A stretch of 64,000 nucleotides of DNA, taken from the NCBI RefSeq assembly GCF_007859865.1, contig NZ_SJPI01000002.1, positions 640,721 through 704,720 on the forward strand. Direction: 5' to 3'. This stretch comes from Rubripirellula amarantea (GTDB lineage Bacteria > Planctomycetota > Planctomycetia > Pirellulales > Pirellulaceae). Each line of letters starts with the position of its first letter. Position 1 is the stretch's first letter. The position numbers and the translations under genes were made by a program. Below the pieces are notes generated by a model. The model had not been told where the DNA came from, did not search any database, and saw nothing but the letters and a program-made list of their open reading frames with translations. Positions 26,353 to 35,388 of the stretch are shown here, one piece after another.

Positions 26353-27378
26353 TTAGCTGACTTCGATGATGGCCTTGATGACGCCGGTTTCTGGTTTGGT
26401 AAAGGATTCGAAGTCCTTCAACACATCCGTGAAGCTCGTGCGATGCGTGATCCAGGTATCCGTGTTGATCGTGCCGTCTTCGATCAGCCCAATGATGCGA
26501 GTGAAGTCACCCGGCATGGCATTGCGCGACGCCAAGATCGAAGCTTCTGGACGGTGCATCACTGGATGCTTGAACGACAATTCTTCGGTCGTGATCCCGA
26601 CATAAACCAGTGATCCGGTTGGCGCGAGATAGGCGAGGGCTCCCGACATCGAATGTTTGTTGCCGGTCGCGTCTGTAATGACTTGGTACATGTCGCCGTC
26701 GGTAATTTCTTTCATCCGCTCGACTTCGCTGCCGTCGCCCTTGAACAACACCGTGTTGGTGATGCCATAGTTCTTTTCGACGAATGCTAAACGATCGGGA
26801 TTCATGTCCATGACGCTGATGGACGCACCGGTCAAACGTGCAAATTCTAATGTCGCCAAACCGATCGGCCCGGTTCCGATGATCATCGCGTGGTCACCCG
26901 TGGTTGGGTTGCCTCGGTCGTTGGCGTGGCATCCGATCGCCAATGTCTCGACGAGAGCGAGTTGGTCGTAGTTAAGCTTCGTCGAGGTATGCAATTTGTC
27001 TGCACGGACCAGAAACGACTCGCACAAACCACCATCGGTCATCACACCGATCACCTTAAGGTTCTGGCAGCAGTTGATGGCGCCTCGTCGACACGCATAA
27101 CACGTCCCGCAGTTCATGTAGGGTTCGACGCTGCACTTATCGCCGGCTTTCACATTCGTTACGCCATCGCCCACGGCAATCACTTCGACACCGAGTTCGT
27201 GTCCTGGAATCCGCGGGAAATCAAAGAACGGGAACTTGCCGAGGTAACAACTGACGTCGGTTCCGCACACGCCCATGCGGTGCGTTCGCACTAGCGCCTG
27301 GCCAGCGCCGGGAGCACTGGGCTCGTCTATTTCGATGGACCGGAGAGTTTTGACGTCCGAGATTTGGATGGCACGCAT
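26353..27378 (-). CDS. Zn-dependent dehydrogenase, L-galactonate 5-dehydrogenase-like (YjjN/LgoD)
   Basis: 341 residues of the medium-chain dehydrogenase family. Catalytic zinc ligands are Cys38 (GVCGTD), His60 and Glu61 (PGHE); structural zinc cysteines are C90, C93, C96 and C104. The Rossmann fold has GTGPIGLAT, with aspartate in VMDMN favouring NAD. From memory, several blocks closely match E. coli YjjN/LgoD: the FPFFDFPRIPGHE loop, LKVIGVMTDGG, and DATGNKHSM...SRNAMPGDF. YjjN oxidises L-galactonate to D-tagaturonate. That is exactly the substrate of the UxaE-type enzyme encoded next, and the lactonase gene just upstream would supply the acid. Alternative: another L-sugar acid such as L-fuconate or L-gulonate. 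Confidence 0.8.
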   Translation of the reverse strand: MRAIQISDVKTLRSIEIDEPSAPGAGQALVRTHRMGVCGTDVSCYLGKFPFFDFPRIPGHELGVEVIAVGDGVTNVKAGDKCSVEPYMNCGTCYACRRGAINCCQNLKVIGVMTDGGLCESFLVRADKLHTSTKLNYDQLALVETLAIGCHANDRGNPTTGDHAMIIGTGPIGLATLEFARLTGASISVMDMNPDRLAFVEKNYGITNTVLFKGDGSEVERMKEITDGDMYQVITDATGNKHSMSGALAYLAPTGSLVYVGITTEELSFKHPVMHRPEASILASRNAMPGDFTRIIGLIEDGTINTDTWITHRTSFTDVLKDFESFTKPETGVIKAIIEVS

Positions 27379-27515
27379 GAGTTACGTTTAAAGGTTGAAG
27401 GTGTGAGATGAATCAGGAGGGACAGTCCGAGCCAATCGTTGGCAAACGACGATTGGAAAATCAGACGCTCGGGCCAGCGCGAAAACCCTGGCCGGCGGTC
27501 AAATGCAAATACAGC

Positions 27516-28355
27516 TTAAGCTAAGTTGTAAGCCCGAGTGGCGTTGCCAGCGAACAGTTTCTGTTGTTCGTCGGCGGAAAGATCCGCCGCAAGCTCGCGG
27601 ACGGTCGCGAGCCAACGGTCGTAGCCGGTCTTCAACAAACACACCGGCCAATCGCTGCCAAACATGAGGCGATCGATGCCAAAAGCATCAAGCGCGATGG
27701 CGAAGTAAGGTTTGATGGTTTCGATCGACCAGGTTGCATCTTTGACTTCCGTTGCCACACCCGAGAACTTGCACATCAGGTGCTGTTCCTTGGCGAGCTC
27801 GCGAAAGCCTTGTTCCCACTCGGTATCGAGCTTGCCGCTCTTAATGGTTGGCTTGCCGATATGGTCAAGGACCATGGGAATGCCTGCGTGATGGCGAACA
27901 AACTCGATCGTGGCGGGAAGTTGGTTGGCAAAGATCAAGACGTCGTACACCAAACCTCGGTCTGCCAACTGGGCAACACCGCGATTGAAGTCCTTGTTCA
28001 GCAACTGGGCTTCAACAGGTTCGCCTTGGATCACATGACGCACCCCTTTAAGAATCTTCGACTTCGAATCCGCGAAACGGTCCAGCACCTCGCCAACGTT
28101 TGCTTCGGCAAGCGGAACCCATCCGACAACACCTTTAATCAACGGCTCGTTGGCTGCGATTTCAATCAGTGCGGTCGTTTCTTCGATGACTTGGCGAGCT
28201 TGAACCGAAACAAATCCGGTCACGCCATTGGCGGCTGATACCTCGCGGAGCTCTGCTGCCAAAAAATCTTTTTGCAGCACTTCCATGCCCGGGCCAATCC
28301 AGCCGTATTCTTCGACGGAGTACTTCCATAGGTGGTGATGGGAATCAATCAGCAT
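27516..28355 (-). CDS. COG3618 amidohydrolase, sugar-acid lactonase
   Basis: 279 residues. Signature of the amidohydrolase-2 family used by L-fucono-, L-rhamnono- and L-galactono-lactonases: N-terminal DSHHHLW (metal histidines), VLDHIGKP in the middle, LMFGSDWPVCLL near the end with the catalytic aspartate. It is a cytoplasmic TIM-barrel hydrolase opening a 1,5- or 1,4-lactone to the free acid. It is the first gene of the set reading to 24892 and is separated by 137 bp from the dehydrogenase. With those neighbours L-galactono-1,5-lactone is the best-fitting substrate; L-fuconolactone is the main alternative. Confidence 0.85.
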   Translation of the reverse strand: MLIDSHHHLWKYSVEEYGWIGPGMEVLQKDFLAAELREVSAANGVTGFVSVQARQVIEETTALIEIAANEPLIKGVVGWVPLAEANVGEVLDRFADSKSKILKGVRHVIQGEPVEAQLLNKDFNRGVAQLADRGLVYDVLIFANQLPATIEFVRHHAGIPMVLDHIGKPTIKSGKLDTEWEQGFRELAKEQHLMCKFSGVATEVKDATWSIETIKPYFAIALDAFGIDRLMFGSDWPVCLLKTGYDRWLATVRELAADLSADEQQKLFAGNATRAYNLA

Positions 28356-28543
28356 TCAGCGCTTACCCGGTTAAGGTCATCATGTAGGACATCTTGGGCA
28401 CGCGTTGGGTTAAATACCGTCAGCTCCCAGATGCATTTGAAGGCTCAACAGCCTAGCGATGGAGACTTTACGAGGCAAGATGCTAAACAAAAGCTATTTC
28501 GGACAGGCGTTCGCCGGTCAGCGGCCAAGGTTAATAAAGTGCA

Positions 28544-28570
28544 TGACAGGAATGTTAACATTTGCTGTCA
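28544..28570. promoter_or_regulatory. 27-bp near-perfect palindrome, probable operator
   Basis: Outer arms TGACAG and CTGTCA enclose the perfect inner palindrome AATGTTAACATT, with one extra base between arm and core on the left and two on the right. It lies 189 bp upstream of the lactonase start and 221 bp upstream of lexA. It has the symmetry of a dimeric regulator's site. Which direction it controls cannot be told. Confidence 0.55.
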
Positions 28571-28712
28571 TAACTGTACTATCTAGATCCACTTGTATAT
28601 GATTGTTACCTATGTGCCGCGATGTCACGTTTCTGTGTAACAGTTTGTCTGCGAATGTGCGGATTTTGAGACATCACCTGTCTTTGCATACACGAAACTA
28701 CTCAATTGGGTA

Positions 28713-28740
28713 TGGACGTGTGTTTAGCGTGTGGTACAAT
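28713..28740 (+). promoter_or_regulatory. possible lexA promoter
   Basis: TGGACG (28713-28718) and TACAAT (28735-28740) are 16 bp apart and lie 51 bp before the lexA start. The -10 box matches five of six consensus bases, the -35 box four. Weak evidence. Confidence 0.35.
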
Positions 28741-28790
28741 CGACGGCACCGAACCGGTGATGGCCGCCCCCCACTCGTAGGAACGAACCT

Positions 28791-29390
28791 ATGTCCAGCC
28801 AACTGACCGACCGACAGCAAAACGTGTACGACATGATTAGGGGCTTGATCGTCAAGCGCGGTTATGGACCTACCGTTCGAGAGATCGGAGAGCACTTCGG
28901 CATTAAAAGTCCTAATGGTGTGATGTGTCACTTGCGAGCATTAGAGCGCAAGGGACTGATTACCCGCAGTCCTAACAAGTCACGCGCGATTGAGTTGACG
29001 CACGCTGCGGACCGCAACGGACATTCGTTGCCAATGGCAGGTGTCGTCGCTGCCGGCCCAACCACGTTGGCGCTTGAACAAAATGAACTGATGGATTTCA
29101 GTGAAATGTTGTTCAAGGATGACCGGTTTATCTTGCAAGTCTCTGGCGATTCGATGATCGATGCGCACATCACCGACGGTGATTATGTCGTGATTCAAAA
29201 GCAAGATCACGCCGAGGTTGGCCAAATGGTGGTCGCCCAGACGGACGAGGGTGAAGCGACGTTGAAGTTTTGGTACCCCGAAGGTGAATACATTCGCCTG
29301 CAACCGGCTAATTCGACGATGGAACCGATCTTCGTTCGCAACGCTCACGTGATCGGCGTTGCCGTTGGAGTCGTCCGCTCAGGAATCTGA
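28791..29390 (+). CDS. lexA: LexA repressor
   Basis: 199 residues, the usual LexA length. The N-terminal winged helix reads TDRQQNVYDMIRGLIVKRGYGPTVREIGEHFGIKSPNGV; the C-terminal peptidase domain has the Ala88-Gly89 self-cleavage site in VVAAGPT, nucleophile Ser121 in SGDSM and Lys159 in EATLKFW. It represses SOS genes until RecA triggers self-cleavage. No typical E. coli or Gram-positive SOS box was recognised upstream, so the binding site in this lineage may differ. Divergent from the sugar-acid operon. Confidence 0.95.
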   Translation: MSSQLTDRQQNVYDMIRGLIVKRGYGPTVREIGEHFGIKSPNGVMCHLRALERKGLITRSPNKSRAIELTHAADRNGHSLPMAGVVAAGPTTLALEQNELMDFSEMLFKDDRFILQVSGDSMIDAHITDGDYVVIQKQDHAEVGQMVVAQTDEGEATLKFWYPEGEYIRLQPANSTMEPIFVRNAHVIGVAVGVVRSGI

Positions 29391-29501
29391 GCTGGCGGCA
29401 AACGAGCTGGCGGTATTCTGAACGAGAGCCGTCGGCTGCTACCGGGGGCGATCGCCGCGGTATCACGTTGGGGCGGTCCTATAGTCGACGGGTCGGTCAC
29501 A

Positions 29502-29540
29502 CAGTGCTGTTAGCCGATTCAGTGCCGGTAGCCGATTCAG
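29502..29540. repeat. 18-bp tandem duplication
   Basis: CAGTGC(T/C)G(T/G)TAGCCGATT twice, then a third partial CAGTGC. Confidence 0.8.
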
Positions 29541-29630
29541 TGCATTGACTCGACCCAAGACCTTCACCCGATCGGGGCCGGGGAACCTACGACTGACGTG
29601 TGTACGTTGCGACGGGATCGCATCTACCAC

Positions 29631-29700
29631 TGTGTCAGCAACCATTGTGTCAGTAACCGTTGTTTCAGTAACCATTGTTTCAGCAACCGTCGTTTCGAGG
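29631..29700. repeat. 15-bp tandem array, 4.5 units
   Basis: TGT(G/T)TCAG(C/T)AACC(A/G)T repeated four times with a partial fifth unit. Confidence 0.9.
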
Positions 29701-29911
29701 CATCCTCTTGTGCCGCTGGGTCATCACTCGTCGCAACTCTTGCCGCGATGACTCGCCCACTGTTCCTCAATGACCTCGTTCGCAACGAGAAGTTGGTCGC
29801 AATGACAACGAATGAGGCGGCGCAGCTAAGTCGCCTATGACACAGCACGCGGACGGTGATAAACTGCGGTAGCATTCTGCTTATCGGTCCTCGAAATCGC
29901 GCTGGCCTTCG

Positions 29912-32434
29912 TTGTTTCTTTATCCCGCTCTCACCATCGGCTTCCTGTTCGTCGCCGTGCCGCTGTTGGTTCACCTGATCAACATGCTTCGACACCGACG
30001 TCGACAATGGGCGGCGATGGATTTTTTGCTGCAAAGCTATCGCAAGCAAAAAAAATGGATCCGTCTGCGTCAACTGTTGCTCCTGTTGTCTCGCATCGCT
30101 GTTGCGGCCCTCCTGGTGGCGATGTTGTGCGGTTGGACCGGTGGTGGGCGAGCGCTGCAAATGCTCGGAGGCACCACGACGCATCACGTTGTGATTCTCG
30201 ATGACAGCTACTCGATGGGCGATTCAAGTTTCGCGTCGACTCCGATGGTCGACAACACTGGCTTAGCTGCGACTGCTTACGGTCGTTCGCTGGGTGCCTT
30301 GCAAGACCTAACACGGCGATTGGTGGCAGACGAAGGCAATCATCAATTGACGGTGATGCGGGCGAGTCGGGCGGCGATGACGGTCCGCGCCGGAAGCGAA
30401 TCGGGTGATACCGCAGCCGACTTATCAGCCCAGACCATTTCCGGCGATGGCAAGTTGATCAACCGAGTGATGTCGACGAGCGTATCGCCGATTCGCACTG
30501 ACATCGGCGCGGCGCTAGACTTGGCAAGCGAACTGATTTCGTCGACACCGGCCGATACCACTTACCTTTACATCGCCAGCGATTTTCGCGAGCGTGATTG
30601 GGGATCTGCCGAACGTCTCGCCGCATCGCTGCGAAAAATGCCTGCTGGGGTTGCGATACGAATGATCGACTGTGCTGCGACCCCATCGGCAAATTTAGCA
30701 GTCACCGACCTTACGCCAGTTCAGGACGTTTGGGTGGCCGGTGTTCCCGTGGTGGTGAACGCGACGGTCAAGAACTTTTCGGCGTCACCAGCGAAGAACG
30801 TCCCGCTGCAAACTCGAGTGATTCGATACGGTGATGACGTCATCGGCGTCGATGCGACTCGCAAGTACAGCGGCACGGTGGAGTCGTTGCCGACGATGAT
30901 GATCGAATCATTGCCGCCGGGCGGTCAAGTCACCAAGAGCTTCCAAGTTTTCATTACGCAAACCGGCACGCATGCGGTGGAAGTATCGTTGCCGGAAGAT
31001 TCGTTGAAGATCGACAATACGCGTTCATGTACCCTGCCGCTCACCGATGCCGAGAAGGTGCTGATCGTCAGCAACGAATCCGGCGGGGACTTACAAGGAC
31101 GTAGTGCCTATCACGTTGCCAGTGTTCTAAATCCTGGGTCGCAAGTTCGCATCGGCGCCGTTCCTGACGTCAAGCCGCCCTCCTTTTTACGATCCGCCAC
31201 CTGGGAAACGTTGGCTGCCTATCGCGCGATCTACTTAGTGGATTTACCTGAGATCAATCGAAACACAGCCGAAGCGTTACAGCGGTACGTCCAACGCGGC
31301 GGTGGCTTGGCGATGTTCTTGGGAAGCGAGGTCAGCGCGACGTCGTACAATGAATCATTGCTGGGCGATCAGCGGACATTGTTGCCAGGCTTACTCACCG
31401 AGATCGTTCCTGTCGGTAATGACGGGGCGGTGAAAAATAAGGCCGACCTTCAACTGGGCGAAGCTTCGCAAACGCTTTTGTCACCGTTGCAATCTGCGGG
31501 CGAAGCAGCATTCGCGTTGGTTGGACTGACTCAATCGTGGGACTTGGATCTTGAAGCCGAGCTAGATGCCGACCCGAATGCTGGAACTAATCTCGAAAAC
31601 TCGGCTGAAGCAACGGCGGACGAAGAATCGAACGTCTCGGCAAGTGCGGGGACTCGCGGAACAAGTAACTCAGGTAACAAAGGACCGATTCGTAGAGTAC
31701 TCGATCGTGCCGACGGGCTGCCGTTTGTCATTCAACACGACGTTGGACGCGGACGCGTGGTCACGGTGTTGGCGGGACTCGATGGACAATGGACAAACTG
31801 GCCCGGCGATCCCACCTTTGTTGTTTTCCTGCTTCAGACCAATGCGATGTTGTGGAGCGGCGCGTCACCTCCGACAGGCCGCTACGTTGACGAGCCGCTC
31901 ACGAGAGTCGTTTCGGTGCGTCAGTACACCGGCGACGCTGCCTATGTGCCACCCACCGACGAACCGCCTCGCGTTTCGATCGACATCAACGCGGTTGAAA
32001 CGCAGTCCGAAGGAGCATCCGAACCGACGCTGCGATTTGAAATTGCCCCCGAGGAAATGGTCATCGAAGGCGAATCGAACGTCGACGACTGGCTGCGTCC
32101 GGGCATTTCGGAATGGTCATTGATCCGCAGCGATGGGTCGACGGAGGTATCGCCGACGGTCGGTGTCATCCGCATTGGCGAAAGCGATTTAAAACGTGCT
32201 AGTTCCGCTGAGATATCACAAAGCCTTTTGCCCACGGAGGTCAAGTTCGTGAGCAGTGATGCTTGGAGCGACGAAAATCAGGTCGCCGGATCGTCAACGT
32301 TAATGCTGTTCTTGCTGGGGTTGCTAGGCCTAATGTTGGCCGCTGAGCAAGCGTTGGCGTACTGGGCAAGTTATCACAGCAAGCCTGCTGTCGCGTCGTC
32401 ACCTACGGTTTCCACACGAGGATCCGCACTATGA
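29912..32434 (+). CDS. BatA-like membrane protein with VWA-type domain
   Basis: 840 residues. The N-terminal 65 residues are the BatA domain (LFLYPALTIGFLFVAVPLLVHLINMLRHRR, AAMDFLLQSYRKQKKWIRLRQLLLLLSRI) with two membrane segments; a VWA-like region follows with the D-x-S-x-S metal-site motif in LDDSYSMGDSS. One more membrane segment lies near the end (LMLFLLGLLGLMLAAEQAL). The likely start is TTG at 29912, since no ATG precedes the conserved N-terminus. Such proteins are normally encoded with a MoxR ATPase and a DUF58 protein; neither is present upstream here. It overlaps the next gene by 4 bp (ATGA), so both act together, probably in envelope assembly or chaperoning. Confidence 0.8.
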   Translation: MFLYPALTIGFLFVAVPLLVHLINMLRHRRRQWAAMDFLLQSYRKQKKWIRLRQLLLLLSRIAVAALLVAMLCGWTGGGRALQMLGGTTTHHVVILDDSYSMGDSSFASTPMVDNTGLAATAYGRSLGALQDLTRRLVADEGNHQLTVMRASRAAMTVRAGSESGDTAADLSAQTISGDGKLINRVMSTSVSPIRTDIGAALDLASELISSTPADTTYLYIASDFRERDWGSAERLAASLRKMPAGVAIRMIDCAATPSANLAVTDLTPVQDVWVAGVPVVVNATVKNFSASPAKNVPLQTRVIRYGDDVIGVDATRKYSGTVESLPTMMIESLPPGGQVTKSFQVFITQTGTHAVEVSLPEDSLKIDNTRSCTLPLTDAEKVLIVSNESGGDLQGRSAYHVASVLNPGSQVRIGAVPDVKPPSFLRSATWETLAAYRAIYLVDLPEINRNTAEALQRYVQRGGGLAMFLGSEVSATSYNESLLGDQRTLLPGLLTEIVPVGNDGAVKNKADLQLGEASQTLLSPLQSAGEAAFALVGLTQSWDLDLEAELDADPNAGTNLENSAEATADEESNVSASAGTRGTSNSGNKGPIRRVLDRADGLPFVIQHDVGRGRVVTVLAGLDGQWTNWPGDPTFVVFLLQTNAMLWSGASPPTGRYVDEPLTRVVSVRQYTGDAAYVPPTDEPPRVSIDINAVETQSEGASEPTLRFEIAPEEMVIEGESNVDDWLRPGISEWSLIRSDGSTEVSPTVGVIRIGESDLKRASSAEISQSLLPTEVKFVSSDAWSDENQVAGSSTLMLFLLGLLGLMLAAEQALAYWASYHSKPAVASSPTVSTRGSAL

Positions 32435-35187
32435 GCGAACGACAAGTGGTTTATGAATTTGCTCGAGCGGCAACCTTGGAAGGTTGGTGGTTGTGGGCAA
32501 CGTTGGTCGGCTCGCTCGCGGCGCTGTTGTTTGTTTGCGTGCGTTATTATCGTCGCGACGTCAGCGAGTTGTCGCGTCCCGTTCGCGCAGCATTGTTGTT
32601 GCTGCGTTTGACGACGATCGTGGCTTTGGTGTTCTTCTTCTTTGAATTGCAGCGACGCACCCAACGACTGATCACGCGGCCGAGCGAGGTCGCGGTTTTG
32701 GTCGACACGAGCCAAAGTATGTCGCTGCCGTCGTCAAGCAACTTGACCAGCCAGAGTCGAGCCGAGCGAGCTGAAACGATCCTCGCACAAACCGATTGGC
32801 TCGATACGCTTAAGGAACAGCATCGCGTGTCGATCTACACCTTTGGCGGTGAAGCGGAACCGACCATCATCGAGTCTATCGGCGGCTCGCAAACAACGGA
32901 CCAGGACCAGACGGAAGAATCGGTGCCCGAAGGATCCTCGCTCGCCATTTTCGCGGCCTCGTTAATTGCCTTAGGGGTGATCCTGGCCGTCTTGTCGTTG
33001 CTAATCGGCGCGGTCTCAAAGAGTTCAAGTTCGAATTCGAGTTCGAGTTCACAGCCGGCCGCTTCGACGTTGGGTTGGTGGATTCTCGGGTCAGCCGTTT
33101 GCCTGATCATCGGAATCACCATTCTTGGCGGCGTAGCCTCGGTCCGTTCACAACAATCCTTAGCCGAAATCTTCGGCGGTGCATCGCTCGCCTCGACGGA
33201 CGAACCGGACGAAGAAGACCTCGACGCGACTTTGCCGGAAACGATCCAGGTTGATGATTGGTCCGACGCAATCGCGGCTACGGATCCACAGAGCCGCATC
33301 GGTGACGCCATTCGCGGGATTTTAACTGATCACGATCCGGCGACCTTGGCGGGGATCGTATTGCTGAGTGATGGCCAGGCCAATGGTGGCAGCGATGCAG
33401 CGGCGGCGGTTGCAGCGGCCCGTCGAAGTGAGGTAGCGATCTACACGGTCGGATTGGGAAGCAGCGACGCACCAACCAATGTTCGGGTTGTCGACCTCGA
33501 CGCTCCGCGACGCGTTTACCCGGGCGACCGATTTGCCGTAACCGGAGTGTTACAAGCTAGTGGGGCGAAGCCTCTGGATGTCGAAGTGCAATTGATCGAC
33601 GGTTTGGATTCGGGCACGGGTGACGAAAATGACGATGCCGAATCGGGAAAGGTCGTCGATTCGCAACGAGTGACCATTAGCAATGATGGAACGTTGTCGG
33701 GGGTCAGGTTCGAGATTGAACCCGAATCCGTTGGCCGTCGTCGTTTGTCGATACGAGTGGTTGCGCCAGCAGAAGACCGCAACCAACGCGATGACCAGCG
33801 CAGCGCACGCTATGAAGTGGTTTCCCGAAAGCTGCGTGTTTTGGCGATCGCGGGTGGACCCACTCGAGAGTACCGTTTCGTTCGAAACTTGTTGTACCGG
33901 GATCCATCCATTGAGCTGAGTGCGTGGCTGCAAACTGGCCAACCCGGAATGAGTCAGGATGCTGATGCCTTGGTTGCTGAGTTTCCAGCGACGGCGGAAG
34001 AACTATTTGAGTACGACGTGATCGCGATGTTCGATCCGGATTGGTCAGCCTTGAAGATCGAAGAACTCGATCTGCTTGAACGTTGGTTGGCTCAACAGGC
34101 CGGCGGTTTAATCTTGGTCGCGGGCCCGGTGTACCACCCTCAATGGATTCGCAAACGAACCGATCCGCGAGTCGCCAAGATCGCAAGTTTTTTTCCCGTC
34201 AGCTTGTCGACTCAATCTCCGCTGCTTTCCGGTGGACGGCAAGGCGGCGAGAATGCGTGGCCGATAAAGTTAACGCCGGAATCTCAGAGAGCCGAATTTT
34301 TATGGATCGCTCCTTCACCCGAAGAAAGCTTCGAGGTCTGGGAAGATTTCAGCGGTGTCTTTGACTTCGTCGATGCTAAGTCACCTAAGCCCGGCGCGAA
34401 GGTCTACGGTTATTTCTCGGATCCGACCACCGAACTCAACGGGTCGCTACCGATCTATATGGCGTCTCAGTTCTATGGTGCTGGACGCGTTTATTTTCAA
34501 GGCAGTGGCGAAATGTGGCGACTACGCGGCGTTAGCGACGCGTACTTCGATTCGTACTACACGAAGCTGGTTCGGTGGGTCAGTGAGGGGCGTTTGCTTC
34601 GCGACAGCAACCGAGGTGTGTTGTTGGTCGACTCCTCGCGAGCGATGGTTGGCGACACGATTACGGTTCGCGCGGTGCTCACCGACGAGCAATTTGAGCC
34701 GTTGGATGTGCCAGAAGTCCAAGCCAAAGTGCTGGGCCCCGGCGGTCGAATCGACGATGTGATGCTGACGCCGCTTAAGGGGGAACCGCGTGCTGGCACC
34801 TATGGTGGTCGCTTCTTGGTACGCGAGGCTGGCAGCTACGAAATTCGCTTGACGCTTGGCGACGCCTTGGACGAACAGGTGTTGCGGCAAAGCGTTCAGG
34901 TGCGATTGCCGACCATCGAATTGGAACGCCCACGACGAAACGACATCGAGTTGCAGCAGTTTGCCAACGTCACTGGTGGCGAGTACTTGCCGGTTAACGA
35001 TGACGTGACCGACGAATCGCTGACTGGGCAACTCAGCAATTGGTTGCGGCCTCAACCGCAAACGACCATCCTGCCCGGCACTCCGGACTTGGATTTCAAC
35101 ACCCGGCGAAACGCTGCGTTGTTGTGGTTGATCGCCACGGTGTTGACGATGGAATGGGTGACTCGCCGGTTGCACCGACTGGCGTGA
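32431..35187 (+). CDS. membrane VWA-domain protein
   Basis: 918 residues. Two N-terminal membrane segments (about 20-38 and 50-70), then a VWA start with DTSQSMSLPSS (metal site), interrupted by an inserted membrane region with SLAIFAASLIALGVILAVLSLLIG and a Ser/Asn run, then a second VWA stretch ending LLSDGQANGG. A glutamine-amidotransferase-like region (RVLAIAGGPTREYRFVRNLLYRD) and a C-terminal membrane segment (LLWLIATVLTMEW) follow. This is the usual large partner of BatA-type proteins in planctomycetes. Its ATG sits in the stop of the preceding gene. The membrane insert splitting the VWA domain is unusual. Confidence 0.8.
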   Translation: MSERQVVYEFARAATLEGWWLWATLVGSLAALLFVCVRYYRRDVSELSRPVRAALLLLRLTTIVALVFFFFELQRRTQRLITRPSEVAVLVDTSQSMSLPSSSNLTSQSRAERAETILAQTDWLDTLKEQHRVSIYTFGGEAEPTIIESIGGSQTTDQDQTEESVPEGSSLAIFAASLIALGVILAVLSLLIGAVSKSSSSNSSSSSQPAASTLGWWILGSAVCLIIGITILGGVASVRSQQSLAEIFGGASLASTDEPDEEDLDATLPETIQVDDWSDAIAATDPQSRIGDAIRGILTDHDPATLAGIVLLSDGQANGGSDAAAAVAAARRSEVAIYTVGLGSSDAPTNVRVVDLDAPRRVYPGDRFAVTGVLQASGAKPLDVEVQLIDGLDSGTGDENDDAESGKVVDSQRVTISNDGTLSGVRFEIEPESVGRRRLSIRVVAPAEDRNQRDDQRSARYEVVSRKLRVLAIAGGPTREYRFVRNLLYRDPSIELSAWLQTGQPGMSQDADALVAEFPATAEELFEYDVIAMFDPDWSALKIEELDLLERWLAQQAGGLILVAGPVYHPQWIRKRTDPRVAKIASFFPVSLSTQSPLLSGGRQGGENAWPIKLTPESQRAEFLWIAPSPEESFEVWEDFSGVFDFVDAKSPKPGAKVYGYFSDPTTELNGSLPIYMASQFYGAGRVYFQGSGEMWRLRGVSDAYFDSYYTKLVRWVSEGRLLRDSNRGVLLVDSSRAMVGDTITVRAVLTDEQFEPLDVPEVQAKVLGPGGRIDDVMLTPLKGEPRAGTYGGRFLVREAGSYEIRLTLGDALDEQVLRQSVQVRLPTIELERPRRNDIELQQFANVTGGEYLPVNDDVTDESLTGQLSNWLRPQPQTTILPGTPDLDFNTRRNAALLWLIATVLTMEWVTRRLHRLA

Positions 35188-35265
35188 TAGCGATCAAGTG
35201 AGTTTCCAACTCACTATCACGAGCGCTAGTTGTCTTTGCAAAAAGCGATGCGGAAACGCTTGGCG

Positions 35266-35307
35266 ACGAAGCATTGCTGGAACGCATTGCAGTAACGCAT
35301 TGCTGGG
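35266..35307. repeat. short tandem duplication around ACGCATTGC
   Basis: ACGCATTGC(A/T)G(T/G)(A/G) twice with a diverged third copy before it, between the convergent VWA and gmd genes. Confidence 0.5.
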
Positions 35308-35388
35308 ATTCTAGGCACACTGCACCGGTGCCTTACGCTTGGCGTTCCAATGCAACGCTCGGTCGTTGCGCGATAGACAAGCCTTCGG

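Larger units (their letters stand above)
28356..28790. other. divergent regulatory region between sugar-acid operon and lexA
   Basis: 435 AT-richer bases with no gene. It must hold promoters for both directions. The palindrome at 28544-28570 and a possible lexA promoter near 28735 are listed separately. Confidence 0.6.
29391..29911. other. intergenic region after lexA with two tandem arrays
   Basis: 521 bases. It holds an imperfect dyad at 29440-29462 (TACCG...CGGTA), possibly a lexA terminator stem but without a T-run, and the arrays at 29502-29540 and 29631-29700. The rest is empty as far as I can see. Confidence 0.5.

Noticed and set aside
25168-26613. 481-codon plus-strand frame
   Set aside because: Antisense to the UxaE-type and dehydrogenase genes; composition is typical of a shadow frame.
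28633-28651. E. coli-like SOS box (CTGT...ACAG) before lexA
   Set aside because: The two halves at 28633-28643 are only 3 bases apart where 8 are required.
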